A DNA stretch of 64,000 nt from Shewanella sp. AS1 (GCF_021412565.1 NZ_JAKCLJ010000011.1:48812-112811), one strand, 5' to 3'. Shown: positions 1 through 11,102, counted from the stretch's first letter. Numbers and translations: made by a program. Notes: generated by a model not told the origin, from the sequence alone.

Positions 1-150
1 GTCGGCAAACTCCGCCGTGGTGGCATCATTTTTCATCACAGTTTGCAGCACTGAGTTAGCCGCCAGCCCCAACATGGCAAAGATGGCGATGGCCACCAGC
101 ATCTCCAGCAGGGTAAAGCCCTGGGCTCCCTTAACCTTCATTGAATACAT
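1..150 (-). CDS. gspJ: Type II secretion pseudopilin GspJ (5' part only)
   Basis: Minor pseudopilin of the type II secretion system, part of the tip complex of the periplasmic pseudopilus. Only the first 50 codons are in the window; the gene runs off the left edge. The start at 150 gives MYSMKVKGAQGFTLLEMLVA, with the type IV prepilin signature: a basic leader, Gly, then Phe-Thr-Leu-Leu-Glu and a hydrophobic helix. The prepilin peptidase should cut after the Gly of QGF. A second ATG at 141 is possible. The start overlaps the end of gspI by about 20 bases, which suggests translational coupling. The J assignment rests on position after gspI and on the leader, not on the missing body. Confidence 0.85.
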   Translation of the reverse strand, partial: MYSMKVKGAQGFTLLEMLVAIAIFAMLGLAANSVLQTVMKNDATTAEFAD

Positions 151-502
151 AACTGCTGACCTGAGCGACAATCCGCTGATACCTTTCATCATCGCTAACG
201 CTTATGCGTATCATACGAAAGCTATCATCTGCGGTTTTCACCACTTCCTTACGCCAATACCACTCTTTATCCGCCAGCTCGACCCGCCCCTCTTTGCGGC
301 CCAGTGCGGGAAACTTCTCCTCTAGTCGGGCATCGACCATCTGGTTATCGGCGACCCACTGTGCCAGGGTGCGCTCCTCCAGAATCGGCATGTTGGCGAT
401 CTGCTGTCCCAGACTCTTAGTGATAGACACGGCCGCTGTCGCAAAGACGGCCAGGGCGACTATCACCTCAAGCAGTGTCATGCCTCGCTGCTTATTACGC
501 AC
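131..502 (-). CDS. gspI: Type II secretion minor pseudopilin GspI
   Basis: Minor pseudopilin that starts the tip complex with GspJ and GspK. The leader RNKQRG is followed by MTLLEVIVALAVFATAA, a prepilin peptidase site (Gly then Met, with Glu at +5) and an N-terminal transmembrane helix; the 123-residue length fits the family. The open frame extends up to a TTG at 523, but a clear GGAGG lies six bases upstream of the GTG at 502, so I chose that start. It follows gspH after about 60 bases and overlaps gspJ at its end. Confidence 0.9.
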   Translation of the reverse strand: MRNKQRGMTLLEVIVALAVFATAAVSITKSLGQQIANMPILEERTLAQWVADNQMVDARLEEKFPALGRKEGRVELADKEWYWRKEVVKTADDSFRMIRISVSDDERYQRIVAQVSSYVFNEG

Positions 503-561
503 CCAATGCCTCCGGACTGACAAGCTGTAGCTGTGCGCCCCTTAAGCCGGTGTTATGGACC

Positions 562-1143
562 TTATTCATCTTCGAATCCATCGTCTCTCCCCAGAGTTAA
601 CCGGCCAAGCGCATCGCCAACCACCAATGTATCAATCTCATCTCCCTGCTCATCCTTGCTGACAAAGGTCAGCTCGAAGGCACTCATCTCGCCGCTGGGA
701 AACAGCATTACCTGCGGCTCGGGGAATTTCTTTTTCTCTTCTTCCGTTAGCTCAATAAGAGGCTCATCGAACCAGGAGTCATCCTCTTCATCCTCTTGAG
801 ACAGGGGCAAGCCATCTAGGATAAGACTCATCTCAACCCCATAGGGCATCTCTCGCTCTGCCAGCAGGCGATCATCCTCTAAAGGTTTCCATTTGCCCTC
901 TTCGTAATAGACAAACTTGTAATAACTCTTGTCTATTACTATGCCGATAAACTGGCCGCTGAGCACAGTCTCATCCAGCACCAACTCAGTAGTGGCGATA
1001 AACTGCTTTGCCGTGCGCTCCAGCTCCTGCTGCTTACCGGCACTGCTTGAGGTGTAGGTCACCGCCGCGGCCGCAAGACCGATCAGCAAGATGACCAACA
1101 AGACCTCCATCAGGGTAAACCCCGACTGACGCAGCGACCTCAT
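562..1143 (-). CDS. gspH: Type II secretion minor pseudopilin GspH
   Basis: Minor pseudopilin of the type II secretion pseudopilus. It begins MRSLRQSGFTLMEVLLVILL, giving a short leader, cleavage after Gly8, Phe9 as new N-terminus and Glu at +5, then a hydrophobic helix to about residue 28. The globular part is soluble and periplasmic. At about residues 116-143 there is a strongly acidic stretch (EDEEDDSW, then TEEEKKKFPEP), making the protein 193 residues long, which I believe is somewhat longer than typical GspH. It lies between gspG and gspI in the usual order. Confidence 0.92.
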   Translation of the reverse strand: MRSLRQSGFTLMEVLLVILLIGLAAAAVTYTSSSAGKQQELERTAKQFIATTELVLDETVLSGQFIGIVIDKSYYKFVYYEEGKWKPLEDDRLLAEREMPYGVEMSLILDGLPLSQEDEEDDSWFDEPLIELTEEEKKKFPEPQVMLFPSGEMSAFELTFVSKDEQGDEIDTLVVGDALGRLTLGRDDGFEDE

Positions 1144-1179
1144 TAGGCTCGACTCTTAGACTGAATCATCGACTGGCTA

Positions 1180-1614
1180 TTATTGGAAATCTTGCAGATT
1201 CCAGCTGCCAACATCGTCTTCAGTGCCTGGCTGACCATCGGGACCTGCGCTGAAAATATCTATCTTGCCGCGCTCACCTGGGCTTAACAGCAGGTAGTTA
1301 TTTCTCCATGGGTCCTGTGGCAGACGCTTCACATAGCCGTCGCTACGGTAGTTACGTGGCTCAGGCGAAATGGTTGGCTTCTGAACCAGCGCCTCAAGCC
1401 CCTGCTCTGTGGTTGGGTAAACACTGTTATCCAGACGGTACATATCCAAGGCATTTTCCAATGCCACTATGTCAGATACCGCTTTTTGCAGATCGGCCTT
1501 ATCTTTGTTACCCATCAGGTTAGGCACAACCAAAGAGGCAAGGATCCCCAAGATCACGATAACCACCATCACTTCTAACAGGGTAAAACCTTTCTGCTTG
1601 TTTCTTGCTTGCAT
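1180..1614 (-). CDS. gspG: Type II secretion major pseudopilin GspG
   Basis: Major subunit of the pseudopilus that pushes folded exoproteins through the secretin. The 144-residue protein starts MQARNKQKGFTLLEVMVVIV, with prepilin peptidase cleavage after Gly9 and Phe10 as mature N-terminus. The C-terminal part carries the family features YPTTEQGLEALV, LPQDPWRNNYLLLSPG and a final DIFSAGPDGQPGTEDDVGSW stretch that in family members binds calcium. It sits between gspF and gspH. Confidence 0.96.
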   Translation of the reverse strand: MQARNKQKGFTLLEVMVVIVILGILASLVVPNLMGNKDKADLQKAVSDIVALENALDMYRLDNSVYPTTEQGLEALVQKPTISPEPRNYRSDGYVKRLPQDPWRNNYLLLSPGERGKIDIFSAGPDGQPGTEDDVGSWNLQDFQ

Positions 1615-1686
1615 TACTACATCCTCTATTAAGTGCTAACTCCCGTGAGTGAGCACGCTATTGCATGGTTTTGCTGCTCTGGCGCA

Positions 1687-2907
1687 TCAACCACTAATCA
1701 TATTGTTCAATTCTAAAATGGGTTGCAGGATCGCCAGCACGATAAACAACACCACCGCCGCCATGCTGACCACCAGCAAAGGCTCAAATACCCCGAGCGC
1801 GATATTCACATTGGACTCAAACTCGCGATCCTGGTTGTCCGCGGCGCGTTCCAGCATCTGCTCCAACTGACCACTTTTTTCACCCGAGGTGATCATATAG
1901 AGCATCATAGGCGGAAAAAGTTTAGTATTGGCCAGTGCCGCGCCTAAACTTGTCCCCTCACGCACCCGAGCGGTTGCCTCTTCGACAGCCACCCTAACCC
2001 TGGCATTCATCAAGACCTCGCTGGCGATACGCATCGCATCCAGCAGCGGCACCGAGCTTGCGGTGAGAATACTCAAAGTACGGGCAAAACGCGCGGTATT
2101 GAGCCCCTTACTGACCCTGCCAATCACAGGCATATTCAGCAGCGCACTATCGAAACGCATCCGATTGGCACTGCTCTTAAGCAACTGCTTAAAACCAACG
2201 ATCGCCAGCACTATTACCCCAAGGAGGATAAAACCATAGTCGCGCACAAAGTCCGATGCGGCGATCAAAAGCTGGGTCGTCCAGGGCAACTCCTGCCCCA
2301 TATGCTCAAACTGTCCAACCACCTGAGGCACAACCGCCGCCAGCAAGATAGCGATAACGCTGATAGCCACCACAGTCAGCACTATGGGATAGATCATCGC
2401 CTGAGTCATCTTGCCCTTGAGCTGTTGACGCCGCTCTGTGTAATCCGCCAGACGGTTGAGCACCACCTCAAGGTGACCGGATTTCTCGCCAGACGCCACC
2501 ATGGCACGATAGAGATCATCGAAAATATGCGGGAACTCGGCCATGGAATCGGCCAGGCTGTAACCTTCTACCACACGTGAGCGCACCGCCATCACCATGC
2601 TGGCGAGACGATCTTTCTCACACTGCTGGCCCACGGCCTTAAGAGATTCTTCGATAGGCAGACCCGATGCCACCAGGGTGGCTATCTGACGGGTGATCAT
2701 CGCCAGCTCGGACACCGAGATGCCGCGCTTAAAACTAAAACCGCCCGACTTGACCTTAGACTCTTTCTCCACCACGGCGGTAATTTCCAGCGGCATCAGG
2801 CGCTGTTCACGCAGTTGACCACGGGCATGACGCGCCGTATCGGCTTCTATCACCCCTTTCTGCTGTTTACCTTTAGTGTCGAGCGCTTTGTATTCATAGG
2901 CTGGCAT
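1687..2907 (-). CDS. gspF: Type II secretion inner-membrane platform protein GspF
   Basis: Polytopic inner-membrane platform protein that couples the GspE ATPase to pseudopilus assembly. The 406-residue protein has two repeated cytoplasmic GspF domains (about 70-195 and 272-395), each with the ASG/TSGEKSG type motif (ATLVASGLPIEESL, MVASGEKSGHLE and MITSGEKSGQLEQML). Hydrophobic segments lie near 170-195, 222-240 and 375-397. Its start is three bases after the gspE stop, so the two are probably translated together. Confidence 0.96.
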   Translation of the reverse strand: MPAYEYKALDTKGKQQKGVIEADTARHARGQLREQRLMPLEITAVVEKESKVKSGGFSFKRGISVSELAMITRQIATLVASGLPIEESLKAVGQQCEKDRLASMVMAVRSRVVEGYSLADSMAEFPHIFDDLYRAMVASGEKSGHLEVVLNRLADYTERRQQLKGKMTQAMIYPIVLTVVAISVIAILLAAVVPQVVGQFEHMGQELPWTTQLLIAASDFVRDYGFILLGVIVLAIVGFKQLLKSSANRMRFDSALLNMPVIGRVSKGLNTARFARTLSILTASSVPLLDAMRIASEVLMNARVRVAVEEATARVREGTSLGAALANTKLFPPMMLYMITSGEKSGQLEQMLERAADNQDREFESNVNIALGVFEPLLVVSMAAVVLFIVLAILQPILELNNMISG

Positions 2908-2910
2908 CCG

Positions 2911-4482
2911 TTACTCCTCGCGGGTGACGCGCAGCACTTCTTCCAGGGTAGTGACCCCGGCCAGCACTTTGCTCATGCCATCGTGACGAATACTGGGCAC
3001 TGTCTTGCGTATGTGTTTCTCAATAGCCAACTCACCGCGGCCTGTATGGATCAACTCACGAATATGGTCGTCCACCAGCAGCAATTCATGGATACCGGTA
3101 CGGCCACGATAACCGTTATTACCACAGGCGCTACAGCCGTTGGCACGGTAGATATGACGCGGATCGTCGGCATCTATCCCTAACAGCTCCCGCTCGCGCT
3201 GATCCGGCAGATGCTCTGTCTTACAGACAGGACACAAGGTACGGATAAGACGCTGCGCCAACACCCCGAGCAGACTCGAAGAGACTAGGAAGGGCTCAAC
3301 CCCCATATCCTGCAGACGAGTAATGGCACCCGAAGCCGTATTGGTGTGCAGGGTCGAGATCACCAAGTGACCCGTTAAGGAGGCCTGCACGGCAATTTGG
3401 GCGGTTTCCAGATCCCGGATCTCACCTATCATCACCACATCCGGATCCTGACGCAAAATGGCGCGTAGGCCACGAGCGAAGGTCATATCCACCTTAGTAT
3501 TTACCTGAGTCTGACCAATACCGGCCAGCTCATATTCGATAGGATCTTCAACCGTGAGTATGTTGGTGTCGATGGAGTTGATCTCGGTCAGACCCGCATA
3601 CAGGGTCGTACTCTTACCCGAACCCGTTGGCCCGGTCACCAGAATGATACCGTGAGGTTTGCGGATCAGCTGATCAAACTGCTGGCGAATTGTGTCTGTC
3701 ATCCCCAGCTGTTTCAGATCCAGATTGCCGGCGTTCTTATCCAACAGACGTAATACCACACGCTCGCCGTGGCTAGAGGGCATGGTCGAGACACGCACAT
3801 CCACGGCGCGACCGGCAATACGCAGCGAGATACGGCCATCTTGCGGCACCCGCTTCTCGGCGATATCCAGACGGGCCATGACCTTGATACGCGACACTAA
3901 CAGCGAAGATAACTTACGGTTTGGCTTGAGCACCTCTTTCAGCACGCCGTCGACGCGGAAACGCACCACCAGCTGTTTCTCATAGGTCTCGATATGAATA
4001 TCCGAGGCTTCCTCTTTGATCGCCTCAGACAGGAGCGCGTTGATCAGACGAATAATAGGCGCATCGTCATCCCCTTCGAGCAGATCCTCAGTTTGTGGGA
4101 TCTCCTCGGCCAGGGTGAAGAGATCCATTTCGTTGCCTATATCCTGCATCAGCTGCTGGGCTTCAGACGAGTTAGCCTGATACACCTTGGTCAGTTTAGA
4201 CTCAAAAGCAGTGGCTTCGAGCTGAGTCAAGGCCAGTTCCTGCCCGGTATAACGGCGCACCTCAAGCATAGCCTCGATAGGCGTCGCCTCTGTATGGAAC
4301 AGGGTTAACTTGCCCGACTCTTCCTTTTCCAGTACTAGCTGAAAGCGATGAGCAAAGGCAAAGGGCAACCGTTCACGGCTATTAGAGTGAAACACTTCAT
4401 CCGATTCGGCCTCTTGCGCCAGCCCAAGTTCACTCGATACCTGGGCCAGTTCATCATTTTGGGAGGCTTGCAGATCACTCAT
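2911..4482 (-). CDS. gspE: Type II secretion ATPase GspE
   Basis: Cytoplasmic hexameric ATPase powering type II secretion. In the 523-residue protein the N1/N2 domains are followed by a Walker A loop GPTGSGKS at residues 284-291, an aspartate box (VEDPIEY), a Walker B-like MIGEIRD near 351-357 and a histidine box (STLHTNTA). A zinc-binding tetracysteine module is intact at Cys417, Cys420, Cys450 and Cys453, as in other GspE proteins and unlike twitching PilT. The ATG overlaps the end of gspD by eight bases. Confidence 0.97.
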   Translation of the reverse strand: MSDLQASQNDELAQVSSELGLAQEAESDEVFHSNSRERLPFAFAHRFQLVLEKEESGKLTLFHTEATPIEAMLEVRRYTGQELALTQLEATAFESKLTKVYQANSSEAQQLMQDIGNEMDLFTLAEEIPQTEDLLEGDDDAPIIRLINALLSEAIKEEASDIHIETYEKQLVVRFRVDGVLKEVLKPNRKLSSLLVSRIKVMARLDIAEKRVPQDGRISLRIAGRAVDVRVSTMPSSHGERVVLRLLDKNAGNLDLKQLGMTDTIRQQFDQLIRKPHGIILVTGPTGSGKSTTLYAGLTEINSIDTNILTVEDPIEYELAGIGQTQVNTKVDMTFARGLRAILRQDPDVVMIGEIRDLETAQIAVQASLTGHLVISTLHTNTASGAITRLQDMGVEPFLVSSSLLGVLAQRLIRTLCPVCKTEHLPDQRERELLGIDADDPRHIYRANGCSACGNNGYRGRTGIHELLLVDDHIRELIHTGRGELAIEKHIRKTVPSIRHDGMSKVLAGVTTLEEVLRVTREE

Positions 4483-6607
4483 CGGCTTTATCTTGCTTCT
4501 TGCTGTCTGAAATATGCTTCAGAGTCGAATCGCTTTCACGTAGCGGCGTGTCTAGCCCCTTACGCTCTTTGTAACGCTCTAAGACTTCGTTGACCTCGGG
4601 CGGCAGGTATTCCTCCTGGTTCCACTCTTCAAGCACAGGCACATCGGCACCCGGCATCAAGCTTACGCCACGCTCCTGCTGCTCAAGTTGAAGGGCACGG
4701 AAGTAGTTGTACTTACGACTCGCGACCCCTTCCATAGTGATACCGTCACGGATAATGGTCGGCTTAATAAACACCATGAGGTTACGTTTTTTCTTGCTGC
4801 TGGAGGTGGACTTGAACAGATGCCCCAGGATAGGGATATCACCAAGGAAAGGTACTTTCTGCACACTCTCCTGTGTCTCTTCGTTGATCAGACCGCCGAG
4901 GACGACAATTTGACCCGAATCGGCCATCACAGTGGTGGTCAGACGGCGGGTGGCGAAGGTCACGTCGACGCCTGTATTACCATTGATACCCGACACTTCC
5001 TGCTCTATGGTCAGTTTCACTGTGCTGCCTTCGTTGATCTGGGGCACCACTTTGAGCTTCACACCGACCTCTTTACGCTCAACGGTCTGGAATGGGTTAC
5101 TGTTACCATTGCTGGAGTTCTGGGCGCCAGTCAGGATAGGCACTTCATCACCAACGATAAAGGAGGCTTCCTGGTTATCCAGGGTGGTGATAGAAGGTGT
5201 TGCCAGCACGTTAGAGGTGGTATCGCTAGATACTGCCTGCACCAAGGCACCAAAGTCGCCCATAGCCAGGCCCCACGCCATGCCATTTACCTTACCCAAA
5301 GCCTGAGCCAATAGCGTGATATCGCCACGGGTATCTGGGTTAGTGGTCGTTACCGGGTTACCATTGCTGTCGATAGTAGTGACTGTGTTACCGTCTTCCC
5401 CTTGCGCCTGCCAGATACCTGCACCGACTTCGCCTATGGTTGGGCCAAGGTTGTTAAACTGGGTTCCACCACCGGCTTCTGTAGCCCACTGCACACCGAA
5501 GCCAACATTATCCCCTTCGGCGACCTCGACTATGATGGCTTCAACCAATACCTGAGCACGGCGAATATCCAACTGATTGATCACACTCTCAATGGTGCGC
5601 ATCTGATCCGGCTCTGCACTTATCACTAAGGCGTTCGTATCGGCGTGAGCCATAATATTGATTTCATTACGACGTGAGCTTCGGCCTCCCCCTTGAGGAT
5701 TCGCCGCGCCTTCCTGCTCTCTCGAGAGTTTTTCCGCAAAGCCCGTCAACACTTCCACCAACTCTTCGGCTTTGGCATAGCGCAGATAGCGCACCTTAGT
5801 ATTGCCGGTCGATGCCTGCTCGGCATCTAAGGTTTTGATTAGGGCAACCACACGCTGACGACTCTTCTCATCACCGCTGACCACCACGGCATTGGTACGC
5901 TCATCGGCAACCACTTTAGGCGCCTGCCCCGGCATCTGCGCCTGGTTGGCGGTCGCGCGGTAGAGGGTATCGATAATGCGCACGATTTCACCAGCAGAAG
6001 CATACTCTAAAGGCACAACTTGCACCTCGGTATCACCCTGTTTATCGACGCGGCGTACTATGTCCACCAACTTGTTTACCACGGCGGCGCGGCCAGAAAT
6101 CATCAAGACGTTTGAAGGGTCGTAGTTCACTACGTTACCACCACCGGCGTTATCGTTTAACTGACGCAGTAGCGGGGCGAGCTGTTTGGCTTCTGTGTTA
6201 TACAGGGCAACTATGCGTGTCACCATCTCATCACCAAGGCCTGGGCTTCTGTCATCGGCTACGCGTATGGCCGAGGTCTTGGCATCTTTATCCTTGATCA
6301 CCTTGATGATGTTGTTGTCCATCTCGACCACGGCATAACCATACACCTGCAGCACATTGAGGAAGAACTGATAATATTGCTCATCATTGAGCAGATCATA
6401 GCTGCGCACATTGATTTTGCCGCGTACCGTCGGGTCGACAATAATAGTGCGATTCAAGTTTTTACCGACAATATTGATAAACTCTTGAATGTCAGTGCCT
6501 TTGAAATTAGCCGCATATTGTTCAGACCATGCCTGCGAAGGCGCTAACATGGATGCGCCCAAAAACATGCTCGCAATAAGATTGCGGCGGACTTTCTTGT
6601 TGTTCAT
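4475..6607 (-). CDS. gspD: Type II secretion outer-membrane secretin GspD
   Basis: Outer-membrane secretin that forms the exit channel of type II secretion. The first 26 residues look like a Sec signal peptide (basic start, hydrophobic core, PSQA before the cut). The mature protein begins with the N0 domain ([18 protein letters not shown]), followed by N1-N3 repeats and a C-terminal secretin domain with VPILTGAQ and [30 protein letters not shown]. About 70 polar residues follow the secretin core and could be the pilotin-binding S domain. At 710 residues it is of normal size. The gene follows gspC after 23 bases. Confidence 0.97.
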   Translation of the reverse strand: MNNKKVRRNLIASMFLGASMLAPSQAWSEQYAANFKGTDIQEFINIVGKNLNRTIIVDPTVRGKINVRSYDLLNDEQYYQFFLNVLQVYGYAVVEMDNNIIKVIKDKDAKTSAIRVADDRSPGLGDEMVTRIVALYNTEAKQLAPLLRQLNDNAGGGNVVNYDPSNVLMISGRAAVVNKLVDIVRRVDKQGDTEVQVVPLEYASAGEIVRIIDTLYRATANQAQMPGQAPKVVADERTNAVVVSGDEKSRQRVVALIKTLDAEQASTGNTKVRYLRYAKAEELVEVLTGFAEKLSREQEGAANPQGGGRSSRRNEINIMAHADTNALVISAEPDQMRTIESVINQLDIRRAQVLVEAIIVEVAEGDNVGFGVQWATEAGGGTQFNNLGPTIGEVGAGIWQAQGEDGNTVTTIDSNGNPVTTTNPDTRGDITLLAQALGKVNGMAWGLAMGDFGALVQAVSSDTTSNVLATPSITTLDNQEASFIVGDEVPILTGAQNSSNGNSNPFQTVERKEVGVKLKVVPQINEGSTVKLTIEQEVSGINGNTGVDVTFATRRLTTTVMADSGQIVVLGGLINEETQESVQKVPFLGDIPILGHLFKSTSSSKKKRNLMVFIKPTIIRDGITMEGVASRKYNYFRALQLEQQERGVSLMPGADVPVLEEWNQEEYLPPEVNEVLERYKERKGLDTPLRESDSTLKHISDSKKQDKADE

Positions 6608-6630
6608 TAATTACTTCCCCTAAACCCTTT

Positions 6631-7539
6631 TTATTGCGGCAAACTAAACATGATCTCTACCAATTGACCCTCTCTCTCCACCATCAAGGAGATCTCGGTC
6701 AATTCAGGCAACTGCGCCATCACTTCCAATGCCTGGCTCATATCAGTTAGATCATAGCCGTTAATTGATTTGGCTAAATCATTAGCCTTCAAACCTGCTT
6801 GTTGAAACAATTCTCGATTCTTGCCGGGGTTTAATCTGTACCCCTGAACTTCACCATCACTGTTAACCGGTGAGATAGCCAGATAGTCGGTGATCTTACT
6901 TGGATCCTGCAGCGAGTTAAGTATCTCTTCCGATACCTCTTCATCGTCCCGTCTATCCACTTTAGTCACATTGCCAGCTCGCTTGGCTTGTTGCAGCTGA
7001 TCGTTAGCACTGCTTTGCGCATTATATTTCAGGCCATCTAACATCAGGGTTTCGTAACGCCCGCTATTGGAGATGATGATGCGATCGGCGTACACCTCTT
7101 TGAGTGAGGCCGCAGTGCCTTTAATCTGATCGCCTAGGCTATAGGTATTCTGGCTGCCGCTAGACTCAATCACCGCCAGACCTTTCTGCTCGGCCGTCGA
7201 GGCAACGACACCAGTTAATTGGATGGATAAGGAGGTCTTAGGCGCATCCATCAGCTTCTCTTCGACAGGCGCGACTTTAGGTTTGTCGGCGTTGGGATCG
7301 GCCTTGCCAAACAGGGATAGGTTTTCCAATCCCGCTAGGTTGACCGATGAAGAAGCGCCACCCACTTGGGTCGGCGTTGGTTTCCACGCTGTGGTAGTTT
7401 GGCTGGCGGGCACAAATTTCCATGTTATTTGTGCCAGAAGATAAGCAGAAACAATCAGGCCCAGCCAAAAAATAGCTGTGCTCAGAGGCTTGTGGGGTAC
7501 ACCTTTGGCCACAGAAATAACTTTATCTAAAATATCCAT
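6631..7539 (-). CDS. gspC: Type II secretion inner-membrane protein GspC
   Basis: Bitopic inner-membrane protein linking the platform to the secretin. In the 302-residue protein there is a single transmembrane helix near residues 20-38 (STAIFWLGLIVSAYLLAQI), a Pro/Thr-rich linker, a homology-region domain (LSIQLTGVVASTAEQKGLAVIE, YSLGDQIKGTAASLKEVYADRIII) and a C-terminal PDZ-like domain (GYRLNPGKNRELFQQAGLK, NGYDLTDMSQALEVM). It is the first gene of the gsp operon. A GAGGG lies about ten bases before the ATG. Confidence 0.95.
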   Translation of the reverse strand: MDILDKVISVAKGVPHKPLSTAIFWLGLIVSAYLLAQITWKFVPASQTTTAWKPTPTQVGGASSSVNLAGLENLSLFGKADPNADKPKVAPVEEKLMDAPKTSLSIQLTGVVASTAEQKGLAVIESSGSQNTYSLGDQIKGTAASLKEVYADRIIISNSGRYETLMLDGLKYNAQSSANDQLQQAKRAGNVTKVDRRDDEEVSEEILNSLQDPSKITDYLAISPVNSDGEVQGYRLNPGKNRELFQQAGLKANDLAKSINGYDLTDMSQALEVMAQLPELTEISLMVEREGQLVEIMFSLPQ

Positions 7540-7806
7540 GTATATGGACCCTCTAAACAGGTCTCTAATCTAATTAAGTAATAATTTAATAACATACTAT
7601 AGCTAATGCTAACCTAGACTGTTATCTGCAACAAGCCTATAACTGATGCTATATTGGCCTATAGCCTTTATTTATGCTAACTTTACGCGCCTAAAAAGGG
7701 TGTGAGGTCAGTCGCTATATCGCCATTATCGCCCGCCTTTGGATGTAACTTATTGTTAAGCCTGTGAGCTTACCCATCTTTTGTCTGCCTGTAGAGGAGG
7801 TTTGTC

Positions 7807-8199
7807 TTGGTTCCGGAACAAGCTGTGACTGTCAGATTGGACAAATGGTTATGGGCCGCCCGATTTTACAAAACCCGCGCCCTGGCCAAAGAGATGATTA
7901 ACGGTGGCAAAGTACACTACAACGGCCAAAGGACAAAATCGAGCAAAATTGCAGAAATCGATGCAGTTATCCGCCTGCGTCAGGGTCATGATGAGAAAGA
8001 GGTCGTGATCAAAAAGTTATCAGAACATCGCCAAAAGGCGGTTATCGCCCAAACCTTATATGAAGAAACATCCGAAAGCATAGCCAAACGAGCAACCTAT
8101 GCCGAGGCAAGACGCTTAAATATGCTCAATAATCCAGCGCCGGATACCAAGCCGGACAAAAAACAGCGTCGTCAACTAATACGCTTTAAAGCCAGTTAA
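7807..8199 (+). CDS. hslR: Ribosome-associated heat shock protein Hsp15 (S4 domain)
   Basis: Small S4-domain RNA-binding protein. In E. coli, Hsp15 binds 50S subunits that carry stalled nascent chains and helps recycle them. The 130-residue protein starts with the S4 fold ([32 protein letters not shown]) and ends in a basic tail ([10 protein letters not shown]). The start is an unusual TTG at 7807, supported by GAGGAGG six bases upstream; no better start follows. Thirteen bases separate it from hslO, so the two form an operon, as in E. coli. Confidence 0.95.
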   Translation: MVPEQAVTVRLDKWLWAARFYKTRALAKEMINGGKVHYNGQRTKSSKIAEIDAVIRLRQGHDEKEVVIKKLSEHRQKAVIAQTLYEETSESIAKRATYAEARRLNMLNNPAPDTKPDKKQRRQLIRFKAS

Positions 8200-8212
8200 C
8201 CGTGAGAGTAAG

Positions 8213-9073
8213 ATGAGTAAAGATATATTAAACCGTTATCTGTTCGATGATGCCGACGTTCGTGGCCAGACAGTGCAGTTAGAAGCAAGTTATCAAGAGA
8301 TGTTATCGGCTCACACTTACCCGATAGCCATTCAAAATCTGTTGGGCGAGCTGATGGCTGCCACTTCACTGCTGACCGCCACACTGAAACTCGATGGCGA
8401 TATCAGCGTCCAGGTTCAGGGTGATGGCCCGGTTTCTCTGGCGGTGATCAACGGCAATAATCAGCAACAGCTGCGTGGTGTCTCACGCTGGCAAGGCAAT
8501 ATCAGCGACGATGCCGACCTGTCTCAGTTGATGGGTAAAGGCCACATGGTGATCACCTTAACCCCGAGCAATGGCGAGCGTTATCAGGGCGTGGTCGCCC
8601 TAGAGCAACCCACTCTCGCTGGTTGTTTAGAGCAATACTTTGCGCAATCGGAGCAACTGCCCACCACAATTCGCCTATTCGCCAACGGCAAACAGGCCGC
8701 CGGTATGCTACTTCAGGTGCTGCCGGGTGAGAGCAAACATAATGAGGCCTATGAGCATCTGGAACAGCTCACCAGCACAATTAAAGCCGAAGAGTTGTTT
8801 GAACTGGAAGCGACCGAAGTGCTGCACCGCCTCTACCACCAAGAAGCGGTACGCCTGTTCGACCCCATTCCTGTTACCTTCCGCTGCACCTGCTCTCGTG
8901 AGCGCAGCGCCCAGGCACTACGCACTATTGCCAAGTCGGAGCTGGACGCTATCTTAGCAGAACAAGGTAAAATAGAGATGGGCTGTGAGTACTGCAACAG
9001 CAACTACAGCTTCGACTCTATCGATATCGAAGCCCTGTTCAAAAATGCCGCAGCGACCGATATTCAGCAATAA
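8213..9073 (+). CDS. hslO: Redox-regulated chaperone Hsp33
   Basis: Cytoplasmic holdase chaperone activated by oxidation plus heat. The 286-residue protein has the Hsp33 core ([31 protein letters not shown]) and the C-terminal redox switch Cys225-X-Cys227 and Cys258-X2-Cys261, which in the family hold zinc when reduced and form disulfides when oxidised. All four cysteines are present. It is downstream of hslR and is followed by a strong terminator. Confidence 0.97.
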   Translation: MSKDILNRYLFDDADVRGQTVQLEASYQEMLSAHTYPIAIQNLLGELMAATSLLTATLKLDGDISVQVQGDGPVSLAVINGNNQQQLRGVSRWQGNISDDADLSQLMGKGHMVITLTPSNGERYQGVVALEQPTLAGCLEQYFAQSEQLPTTIRLFANGKQAAGMLLQVLPGESKHNEAYEHLEQLTSTIKAEELFELEATEVLHRLYHQEAVRLFDPIPVTFRCTCSRERSAQALRTIAKSELDAILAEQGKIEMGCEYCNSNYSFDSIDIEALFKNAAATDIQQ

Positions 9074-9092
9074 AATCTAACAGTTATCACAC

Positions 9093-9127
9093 TAAAAGGG
9101 TCAAAGTCATTCACTTTGACCCTTTTT
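9093..9127 (+). terminator. Rho-independent terminator after hslO
   Basis: A hairpin with arms AAAGGGTCAAAGT and ACTTTGACCCTTT (loop about five bases) is followed directly by a run of six T. It ends the hslR-hslO transcript before pckA. Confidence 0.93.
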
Positions 9128-9262
9128 TATTCACACATTATGCATTCTTGCCTCGCACTGACATCCCCCCTTAAGTTACACTCAGACACCTGCAGCGAAT
9201 AGCAGCAAAAAAGCTGGCACAGACCGGCACTTAAAATGACCTATATGATGGAGATCTCACAG

Positions 9263-10804
9263 ATGTTAGATGGAGCTCAGCGAGTCCATAAAAACCTGAC
9301 AACGGCACAACTGGTTGAAATGGCTCTGGCCCGTGGCGAAGGTGAACTGACTGCCAATGGCGCGCTAGTTGCTAAAACTGGCGAACGTACCGGACGCTCA
9401 CCTAAAGATCGCTTTATTGTTAAGGAAGCCAGTTCGGAGCAAGATATCGAATGGGGCGCAGTTAACCAGCCATTCGAGATGAGTGCATTTAACGCCCTCT
9501 GGCAACGAGTGACTGAATACCTTTCCGATAAAGAAACCTTTGTATCTGAACTGGAAGTGGGCGCCGACCCCGACCATTACCAACCCCTACAAGTCACCAC
9601 CCAAACCGCCTGGCATCAACTCTTTGCCCGTAACCTGTTTATCGTGCCCGAGGAGTTTAATGCTGCAAACAAACCCGTTTGGCAGATCCTCAACGCACCT
9701 GGCTTCGTCTGTGAACCTGAGCGTGATGGCACCCATTCTGATGCAGTTGTGATCATCAACTTCGCCGATCGTAAAGTCCTGCTCGCGGGTCTGAAATATG
9801 CCGGTGAGATGAAAAAATCTATGTTCTCTGTGCAGAACTTCCTGTTGCCAGTCAAAGACGTACTGCCAATGCACTGCTCGGCAAACGTGGGTAAAGATGG
9901 CGATACCACGCTGTTCTTCGGCCTATCAGGTACAGGTAAAACGACACTGTCTGCGGATCCTAAGCGTTTCCTTATCGGCGATGATGAGCATGGTTGGGCC
10001 GAAGGCGGCGTATTCAATATCGAAGGCGGCTGCTACGCCAAGTGTATCGATCTAAGCCAGAAGAATGAGCCAGTGATCTGGGATGCTATTCGTTTTGGTA
10101 CAGTATTGGAAAACGTCACCTTAGATGAGCAGCGCGTACCTGACTACAGCAACACCAGCCTGACAGAAAACAGCCGCGCCGCCTATCCGCTGGAACATAT
10201 CGCCCAGCGTAAACTGGACAACCGCGGTGCTGAGCCCCATGCAGTTGTGTTCCTGACCTGTGATGTTTCAGGGGTATTACCTCCTGTCTCCAAGCTAAGT
10301 AAAGAGCAAGCAGCCTACCATTTCCTTTCTGGTTATACAGCTAAAGTGGGTTCAACCGAGATCGGCTCGACTTCGGCAATTCAATCGACCTTCTCAACCT
10401 GTTTCGGCGCACCTTTCTTCCCACGTCCTGCGGGCGTGTATGCCGAGCTGTTGATGAAGCGTATCGAAGCATTCGACAGCCAGGTTTACCTGGTTAACAC
10501 TGGCTGGACTGGCGGTCCTCACGGCGTAGGTAAGCGTTTCGACATTCCTACTACCAGAGCGATCATCGACGCCATCGTCAGTGGCGAACTCAAGCAGGTA
10601 GAAACAGTGCATATCGACAAGCTTAACCTCGATATTCCTATGCAGGTATCTGGTGTCGACACGAATCTGCTTAACCCGGTTAATACCTGGGAAGACAAAG
10701 CAGAATATGACAAATATGCCCATCAGCTAGCACAAGCCTTTGCGGATAACTTCGCAAAATATCAGGTGTCAGATGCAATCAAGCAGGCAGGCCCTCAGAT
10801 TTAA
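9263..10804 (+). CDS. pckA: Phosphoenolpyruvate carboxykinase (ATP)
   Basis: Catalyses oxaloacetate + ATP to PEP + CO2 + ADP, the first committed step of gluconeogenesis, in the cytoplasm. The ATP-type signature is clear: a P-loop in [16 protein letters not shown], metal/substrate residues in [26 protein letters not shown], and [18 protein letters not shown] [12 protein letters not shown] near the N-terminus. The open frame reaches back to 9236, but GGAG at 9250-9253 is well placed for the ATG at 9263. That start gives 513 residues, matching what I recall for Shewanella PckA. It is a single-gene unit with terminators on both sides. Confidence 0.96.
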   Translation: MLDGAQRVHKNLTTAQLVEMALARGEGELTANGALVAKTGERTGRSPKDRFIVKEASSEQDIEWGAVNQPFEMSAFNALWQRVTEYLSDKETFVSELEVGADPDHYQPLQVTTQTAWHQLFARNLFIVPEEFNAANKPVWQILNAPGFVCEPERDGTHSDAVVIINFADRKVLLAGLKYAGEMKKSMFSVQNFLLPVKDVLPMHCSANVGKDGDTTLFFGLSGTGKTTLSADPKRFLIGDDEHGWAEGGVFNIEGGCYAKCIDLSQKNEPVIWDAIRFGTVLENVTLDEQRVPDYSNTSLTENSRAAYPLEHIAQRKLDNRGAEPHAVVFLTCDVSGVLPPVSKLSKEQAAYHFLSGYTAKVGSTEIGSTSAIQSTFSTCFGAPFFPRPAGVYAELLMKRIEAFDSQVYLVNTGWTGGPHGVGKRFDIPTTRAIIDAIVSGELKQVETVHIDKLNLDIPMQVSGVDTNLLNPVNTWEDKAEYDKYAHQLAQAFADNFAKYQVSDAIKQAGPQI

Positions 10805-10822
10805 TCATCACTGAGCCTCACC

Positions 10823-10854
10823 TTAGTCAGGGAGCCTTTCGGCTCTCTGGCTAA
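10823..10854 (+). terminator. Hairpin after pckA, terminator-like but without a T run
   Basis: A 14-base-pair stem (left arm TTAGTCAGGGAGCC, right arm GGCTCTCTGGCTAA, two G-T wobbles) with a tetraloop TTTC starts about 18 bases after the pckA stop. It is very stable but is followed by CACTCTCTCC and not by T residues. It may end or protect the pckA mRNA 3' end. Confidence 0.55.
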
Positions 10855-11102
10855 CACTCTCTCCATCAAATGCTCCCCCAGCCGCAAGCCTTTTCTCAAG
10901 GCAATATCAAAAACATACGACTAAATGCCGCGTAACTTATTGTTTTATGCTGAACATAAGGCTTTAATAACAAACTGATGAATCTGAGTTCCGCCATTGC
11001 CTAACAGGCGCTAATGTCGCTCCAAAGCTGTCAGCCGGTGTAACTCTTACTGTCCTATTATTCAGGCCCTAAGCCATTGCCTGCTGATAACACGAGGTCG
11101 CT

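Noticed and set aside
4688..5314. A 208-codon plus-strand open frame inside gspD
   Set aside because: It is fully antisense to a well-conserved gene, has no ribosome-binding site and its translation has no family-like pattern; it reflects the codon bias of gspD.
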